From Saccoglossus kowalevskii (Eukaryota > Hemichordata > Enteropneusta > Harrimaniidae), in the NCBI RefSeq assembly GCF_000003605.2, contig NW_003158736.1, positions 43,278-82,813 of the forward strand: 39,536 nt of DNA, written 5' to 3'. Position 1 is the stretch's first letter, and each line of letters starts with the position of its first letter. Under the pieces are notes generated by a model. The model worked only from the letters and a program-made list of their open reading frames with translations. It was not told the DNA's origin and searched no databases. The translations under genes were made by a program, and so were the position numbers. Positions 28,901 through 37,200 of the stretch are shown here, piece by piece.

Positions 28901-31900
28901 ATGTACCGGTAACTGAAAATAGTTTTAAAAATGGGTTAAAAAAACTGAACTGACTGATTCATATTCACAGCGACATTTCCCTGTAGGTTAATTCAATTAA
29001 CGGTAATTCTACAATGTCACGAGCCAACAAATCAATGTATTTGAATGGAAACGTCAGACACAAGATGACAAATTGGTCTTTTCATTTGTCGACAAGAATT
29101 AGACATCAACGAAAGGCTTACGTTGAAGTTTTATAAATCACTATGCTGAATAAAGGGGAGTGTAGGAGGAAATTGTGTTCATTCTCCCCACGACAAGAAA
29201 CAGGAAGTAGTATTCTTAAAAAAAAAAAAATACAATGCAAACACAATACGACAAGGTTACTAAACTATTCAAGGTTATTTGAAGGCACCCATTATCAAAA
29301 TTAAGAAGTCTGGTCAGTTCAAAACTGACCTTTTTTTTTTATAATGTTGGTTCTTGTGTTTGAATTATCTTTTTTGAAAGAAAATTTCAGGATAATTTCA
29401 ATAATAATAATTTCAAGGAAGAAAATTTATTATATTTTCTAGTCATATTCCATAGTCATCAACTCGTTAACCCATTTTAAAAAAATGCATTCCTTCAAAA
29501 TTAAGGGATTTGAAGCAGCAAGGCGTAACAAAATATTCTCGGCAAACATGCAAGAGATTAAATGCGATCAGTCAGTGAAAATATGACATCTCGCTTATTT
29601 TGATCAATACAGATCAAATTTCTAGCATGAATACAGACAGTGTATTTTGATCAGTTCTTTAGTTACTTACTCTGCTCTAGTCTCAACCACCGCAATTGTC
29701 TGTGGATGCAGCTTGGCATCCATGTAAAACCTGGAACGTTTGTTTTGTCTGAAAATAAAAATAAAATCAGAATTCATTTAAGACTCTTCCCTTCAGAAAT
29801 AAACATGAAAGGGTGTAGAGGAGAATTGAATGCGATGCAGAGGAGTGGAGTGCAGCACAGCTGATTCAGTTTGTCCTGTCCTGTCCTGTCCTGGTCTGGT
29901 CTGGTCTGGCCTAGTCCTAGTCCTAGTCCTAGTCCTAGTCCTAGTGGTCTGGTCCAGCAAGACACGGTGTAGGGAAGAGACCACCGCCCATATTTAGCAT
30001 GGTCATTTCGATACATGGCCAAATTGGTTATATAGAAACCACACAAAATCAATTTCATATGCAAATAATCAACCTGGTTCGAGACTAGAAACTCCTTCGT
30101 CAACACTATGTTTTCATCATATTGGTATCACATAAACTCTGGGAGCAAATTATTCAGATTTGGGAGATATGGAAGCATTACTGTGACAGTCATCAAAAAC
30201 TACCATAACATTTAATAGTACCTACAGGTATTATTATTCAAAATGTGCTTGTTAAATCTGACACTAGAGGCAATGTAAAGCGATATAAAAATTTAACAAA
30301 GCGAAACACAAATAAGGATTTTTTTATTCTTCTAATTCCAAATATAATATCCTTAGTACGAAAGATGGTGGCCTGCATTGATTGTGCAATAAATTTTAAC
30401 AGGAAACCGTACATCACATTTCAGATGATATAAAGAAAGTCTGAGCATAATGAACGCATCGTCAATTTCAGGGCCTTTGTTAGCCATAGTAACATCATAA
30501 GACCAATCAACGGGATTTCCATAGCAACCACCTCCTAACACCAAATTTTATCATCATCATCATGCCTGTCAAACAGACAAGGGAAATTCAATGGAAAAGT
30601 CTATCACTTAAATCCACAATACATTCTTGCAAGGCGACCGACCACTTACAGATGCACCTAGTGCATATATTTTTATCTCAACGAAATGCGATTTGTAAAC
30701 CTGCCTTTTATAAGATTATTGTGACAAGCCTGGAGCAACATGCAACATTACATTTTAATGTACCCGTCGACGGCATAAATACTGTATCAAGTTTCTTTTA
30801 TTTTTTTCGCCATTATCTAAAATCTTACAAATTGATGATTGCTTTTTCATTAAAAAATATGATACACAGATAGTACATAGAATTGGCTTTGAAAAAAAAG
30901 AATTTACATCAGCTGGAGTGGGGGGCAAGGGTGGATGCGAGGGATGGGTAGAGGTGCAGAGGGGGTCCTTGGGAGAAACTAAATATACATGCATGTATAA
31001 CCCCACCAATTCAATTTATGTAAATTACAGGTGTTTAGTGAAAATAAGTAATATTTTAATGATTCAGTCAAAAAACAACAAATGTGGTTTTGGGTTAATA
31101 CGTGTTTCCATTGGAGTTACGCTTGTAATAGCACGAGTACAGTATTCGATTTTTTTTTTTTTAACATTGACAAAATGATATCCCAATTTAAGTTAACTCA
31201 ACACCTTAAATCTTTTGCCTTGTTTTTTAATCTGTATTTGAGAAAACAAATACAACAATATAAAGGTATAAGATATTTTTTCTCTTCGAAAACTAAATTT
31301 GAATGTATATACTAAAGCTTCTACACATAGGAGCCACAAAGTAATTCACACTTATAGGATAAGTATATATATATATATATACTTATCCTATATTGTGTTT
31401 AACACAAGTGTGCACTCATTAAGGACTTAAATAGAATACACTCTCATTTCATCGGATATTGAGATGTCAGGGAATGAAATAGAATTTTTCCCTGCATGCA
31501 CAGTGTGCATGTTGAATTTGAAATTTACCTGCACTAACTTGTTGTGAAATGCACCACTTTTAAAGTTATGATACAATTTACGGGTTCTCGATCAATGTGA
31601 ACACGAAAGAATTTGCTTTTTTTTTTAGTTACCTTACAATATTTGTTGAACTTAATTTAGGCTTAGTGAATATAATGAGAAAATGTTGTGTTAATTTCTT
31701 CATGCACAGCGTGCACATTATATTTTGAGTTTACTTGCACTAGCTAATAATCTATGTGCATAGTGCACCAGAGTATTTCAACCCCTGGAGGTACTGTGCA
31801 AAGTACACCACCACCTGCCTTTCTCGTCCACGTTTATTTTTACTTTGTTCTTAAATTCTTCAATATTGCTGGTAATGAACCTTAATTTTAAAGCCAACAA

Positions 31901-34174
31901 AAAAAAATTTCAATTTATAGTAAAAAAAAAATTAGCCATTTTTGTCCCAATATTTTCAAGGAAAGTGCTGACTATAACAGGACTATTTTATGATGAAAAG
32001 AGGGAACTGGTGGTTAAAAGAATAATGTTTTTTTATGAAAGTTCAGATTTTTTTTTTTTTAACAGCTGCTGATATAGGCAGGGATTGGCCAAATTAGTCA
32101 GATGATCTGTAAAGTGAAATGAACGCATGGATAACACTACAGTTGCATTTGTTATTTTTTTTCTCTTTTTTTCTCCCTGACTCGAGGATATCAGAAATCA
32201 ATGATCGACTGTTGACATCTACCACCTTCAACGTTCTATTCGTCTGAATTGGACATCAGAAAAGACTAATCCAGCTTTTAATAAGGAATAAAAAAGAAAG
32301 TTTTATTGAAATCAGCTCAATAGGTGAAACTAGATGTCAAAATAGTTACTATTATAAATAAAATGGACTTGGCATTCTGATGAAGATATCTCCTTCATAA
32401 ACATTTAATATAAATAATATCCATGCAATAATGGGCACTGTAATAGACGCATGATTAATTGAATGTACTGTCAAATTGCATCACTATGCCCCAAATCATT
32501 GAACACATTAAATTTGTGTCGAAAAATCATAGAATCGGGCTAATAAAAAAACAAATTCAATACAAATTTGTTTAGAAATTGTTTTCCTTAATTATACAGT
32601 GAATTACATTCTTCTTCACTGGATTTAATTTATGCTTCAATTGAATTTTGACTTCATTTGTTGAATTGTTATAAATTACAAGCAAACCGTAAAGTACAGT
32701 TACTTGATTTTAGCTTTGCAAATTGCCTATTTACAGTTAAAATAAATTCTATGCAAAAATAAAAGGTCGTAAAACCTTTGAAGTCGACAAGAATGAAAAA
32801 TTTACTGTATATTGCCAACACAGAAGCACATTTTTTATCAAAAGAACTATATTAAGATCAAACACCCGACAAATATCACAGAACAAAATTAGGAAGAGAC
32901 AAAATGGTAACCAGGCAACAATCTTGAATCAGATCTAAAAACAAACATGAAAGTGCAATTTAATTTGTTACGTCACCATACCGAGTTGGAACGCAATCTG
33001 CCAAGTCATACCCGAGAACCAATCGACAACAAGGATTAGAATTTAGGCTTATTTTAGTTGACAATAATTGAGCGGATCACCAAAACGCATCCGGGAACTT
33101 ATCCAACTCAACAAAATAAACAATTGCAGACAAAATTACATGAAAGAAAAAAATTACAGCTTAGACTAATACAACATTTTACAAATCAAAGCAATTTTAA
33201 TGTTTCTACATCAGCTTAACAAGATCCATCATGAGTACCGTAACTATTAAAATAAAGAAGGCATTCAGTCTTGTATATATATATATAATAAACTTAAATA
33301 TTGAACTGTAATACTGATTGACAATTTCCTTTCAAAATGTATTACAAGACTTCATCAAATTGCATTTTACACTTTGTATGATCTGTAGAAAGTCTCTCAT
33401 GAACCCCTGGGAGCATCACAATACAAGAGAATGGGATTTCGTACAGTTCATGAGAAATCTTGTCAAAGAGAATCCTGAAATCAAATTTAGAAGCACCTCC
33501 TAAAATAATTTTAAATGGCCTCGAGTGAATAAAACAATGAAAAGCCCGTTTGATTTGATGATCAGACATAACCTTCAGTGCATGTTAGCCCTCAGTCCTC
33601 TTATATTTCAGCACATGTACCCAGTAGGAATATATGAAATTATGATTAGGGAATGATGAATGATGGGAAAAGAGTTGTGAATGATGCATGATGGGAAAAG
33701 AGTTGTGAATGATGCATGATGGGAAAAGCACCCACCTGTAGCACAGTCCCATAGCTTCAGCAGCAGCTGTAGATTCATCCAATAGAGAGGCGTTTGCAAT
33801 ATCCATGGCAGTCAAGTCAGCGACCATTGTCTGGTAATTCATCAAGCTTTCTAGCCTACCTTGAGCAACTTCAGGTTGATATGGAGTATACTGTGTTGAC
33901 CTTTGAAATAAAAAAAAAAACGTTGACTGAGCAATGCGTGCAGTGCAGGTTATCGACATGTCTGTCAGTATACTAAGAACCACTTCACTGTTACCGGAAG
34001 AAAATGGAATAGCAATAATGCAGTATTAGACACTGTTTTGCTAATAATTACATTACAAGTATTGCCGCAGAAAGTAATGGCTACATTGTGAGAAATATGC
34101 ATCATACTCCAGTATTTCCATTCTTTCTTTCTTGTGGTCACAATAATTTTGCAAAAAAAAAAATGTGAAAATTC

Positions 34175-34211
<37 letters not shown>

Positions 34212-37200
34212 GACATTTTGGAGCAGTGGAATTTTAATTAGTGTCTCATGTCAATAAGTGTTGGTGCCTTTTGTTAAATTTTGTCTTTATGAAAGCCATA
34301 AATTTAACAACTGGCAAAATTCCCAGCAACGAAAATCAACACGATTTACAAGTGTCACTCTATAGCGCAATGAAGTTGCTATGTTATTTTAAAATTACCT
34401 GGGGAAGTTGCGACATGTACTCGCAAATGTGGTTAAAAAAAAAATGTCTGCATTCAGCATATATACATTTCAGGAGCTAATCACAGTCGGTGAGTGAAAA
34501 ATGACGCCCTACCAGCAAACCAAACATTTTTGATAGACCTATCCAATGAAACTCAAGTCAAGATTTGGCAATATCGTAAATGTTTGATTTGTAGTTTTTA
34601 TTGTTCTATTATCAGTGAAAATTAAACTGAGAAATATTTAAGAAGCTAACACAGACAAAATCTTCCCACTATTTGATCATTTACTGGGATACCTGAAGAA
34701 AAAAAAATTGCAAATGTCAAAGTGACGCCAGTAAACTATCCACAGCTACAAAGTTGTTCCATTCTCGCACACTAACAAAATGACGCCTCATAAAAATAAA
34801 ATCGTTTATGACACGACCATAAATTTGACAACATGATTCATCTAACACTAACCTGATAAGCGACGGAATTCTGATAGAATCACACCTAAATCACCATTTC
34901 AGTCGCAACACTGACATTCTCCAGTTTTTAAGTACCCACTAATGCATCCACTCTCTCACCTTGTCTCATGCACTCAGCCATTTATAAGTGCAAGTTTGTG
35001 TTGTTGGTGGTAATGAACTCGACTTTGAGGAAAATTTCACACCGAGACAAACAAATTAACGCATCAAGGGAATATACAGCCGCGCATTGAAATGAACGGC
35101 CGTGACAAATCAAGAGGATATTTATCCTCTCAGAATACACTCGAACTAAAAGCATACAACTAATTACTGAAAGCTTGTATCGAATTTGGAACTACAACTA
35201 TCGCAAATAAAATCAAACAATTAGTTCGGCAAACCATCTGATAAGCCAAGAGTATCTAAATCCAGACAGACAGCGGCTGAATTATTAACCACAAATAAAA
35301 TAGTATATGCGCATATAAATACAAGCAGACTGTCGGCTGAGATAGCTCCACTGTTAGCAATACACATTTCAATTAAAGAACTGAAAATATCATTAGAAAA
35401 TGAACAATATGTATAGCATCAAAGCAATCTGACTTGCGGTTTTCAACAAGAATTTGAAAATATCACTTTTCACCAAAAATGACAAAAATATTCGCTAAAA
35501 TTAGAGAATTGAAGATATCATGAAATGAACAAATCTGAGAGAGGTCCACATGTAGTACCTATATATGTAATATCAAAGCAATCAGACTTGCTGTTTTCAA
35601 CAAGAATTTGAAAATATCACTTTTCACCAAAAATTACAAAAATATTCACCAAAATTAGAGAATTGAAGATATCATCATAAAATCAACAAATCTGAGAGAG
35701 GTCTACCCAAGGTACATATACACAAAGTATCAAATCATTCAGGCTTGTAGTTTTCAAGAAGAGTCGAAAAAGTAAACATTGACACGGACAACGACGGTCA
35801 ATCACTCATATGATAAGCTCTGCTCAACAAAGTCGACAGCGAAGCTAATAAAAGGTCCGTCAAAATAAATCACATCCAGTATGCAAATTACATAATTAAT
35901 ATTGATAAAATTAACAAAAAGTTTATTTACTTTTTGAACACCAAAGACGAATTCGATCACCTTTCACAAAATAAATTGTCATAATAGTTTTTCCCACGTT
36001 ATTGTAAAAATTATTAAGATCTGTAGCCAAAGAGAAAATCTTACTATGGTCTAAAATTAATCAAGAAATTGTAGAAAATTACATAAAAATGTTACACTGG
36101 AATTTTGACGTTAAAAAAAATACCAGTATGGATTCAAAGGGTTAATATTTTGTAGCCCTGTGATGCTATTGGTAAAAGTGGTACCAAACCGTAGTAACCG
36201 TAGTAACCGTATGGTACTAAGCCATATAATATGAATACATTTAACACAAACCAAGAATTCATTTCATAGCTGCTGTATTAAAAATACTTAGCTGGAATTA
36301 ATTTTTGGATGAAAAGACTTTGGGCGTTTTGTATGGAATTTATTTTCACTGATTTTTGACCAGTTGAATGTAAAATATAGTAAAAAAGGTAAATTCACTG
36401 GATTTTATTTTCACTGAATCATTCCTTCAGCGAAAGGAGCAAAAATTAATTCTAAGCGAAAATAAAAGGTTTTACTGTAATTAGGTGCTTTTTGCAATCG
36501 CATAACTAGCTATCTACGTGCCGCGTGTGTGCATGCGTGTTCATTTTTACACATACTAACAAGATTCTTATCAGACCAAAGGTAACAGGACCAAATTAAC
36601 AAACTCGTGAGCAATAGTATATTTAGATCAAGGATGAAACAAAAGGGAATGATGCTTTCTATATTTTTTTAAGCTGACAGTGACAAACAGTTTAAAAAAT
36701 TGTCAATTGTCACAAGGGTCAGTAAACAATGCCGGATGAATCGAATGAACCGATGTACAAAGTTATATTTAGATGGTGAGATCATAATGAAAGAGTGCAG
36801 ATTATTTTTAATCATATACATAGACACAGGGGAAAGGGCATTATGATGGAAAGACTACCAGTACTAGGCAAAAAAAAAAAAAATTGTGGAAATTGACATT
36901 TTCTTTTCCTTATTTTTTCATAATTTTTTTTTTTCCAACCATAACTTTATATATTGAAGTACCCTTTGCTTCCCAAACCTTTCTGTACAAACCCTTAATT
37001 CCAGCACTTGTAAAGTAAAATACTGTAAAATACTTCATTTTCGCTTGGAATTAATTTTCGCTGACGGAATGATTCAGTGAAAATAAAATCCAGCGAATAT
37101 ACCCTTTTTCCTATGTTTTACATTAAACTCGTCAAAAATCAGTGAAATTAAATTCCATACAAAACACCTAAAAAGTCTTCAGCGAAAATTAATTCCAGTG

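Larger units (their letters stand above)
29749..33735 (-). other. Intron between GLDC exons 2 and 3
   Basis: This 3987-bp intron holds compound microsatellites (29872-29956), a perfect 40-bp palindrome (31353-31392), and a duplicated block with small GTGCA hairpins (31490-31800). It also has a diverged dispersed repeat (31935-32019) and a 28-bp tandem repeat touching the donor of exon 2 (33651-33728). No coding signal was found. Confidence 0.85.

Noticed and set aside
29774-30106. Minus-strand open frames with Leu-Gly and Thr-Arg runs
   Set aside because: The runs are translations of the pentamer and hexamer microsatellite at 29872-29956. No other protein feature is present.
33585-33983. 132-codon minus-strand frame treated as a single gene
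   Set aside because: Only its middle (33736-33900) is coding. The C-terminal part is read-through into the 28-bp tandem repeat after the splice donor, and the N-terminal part is intron before the acceptor.
34177-34207. Poly-A tract as the tail of a retrotransposed copy
   Set aside because: No body with retroelement or transcript similarity and no flanking target duplication could be identified beside it.
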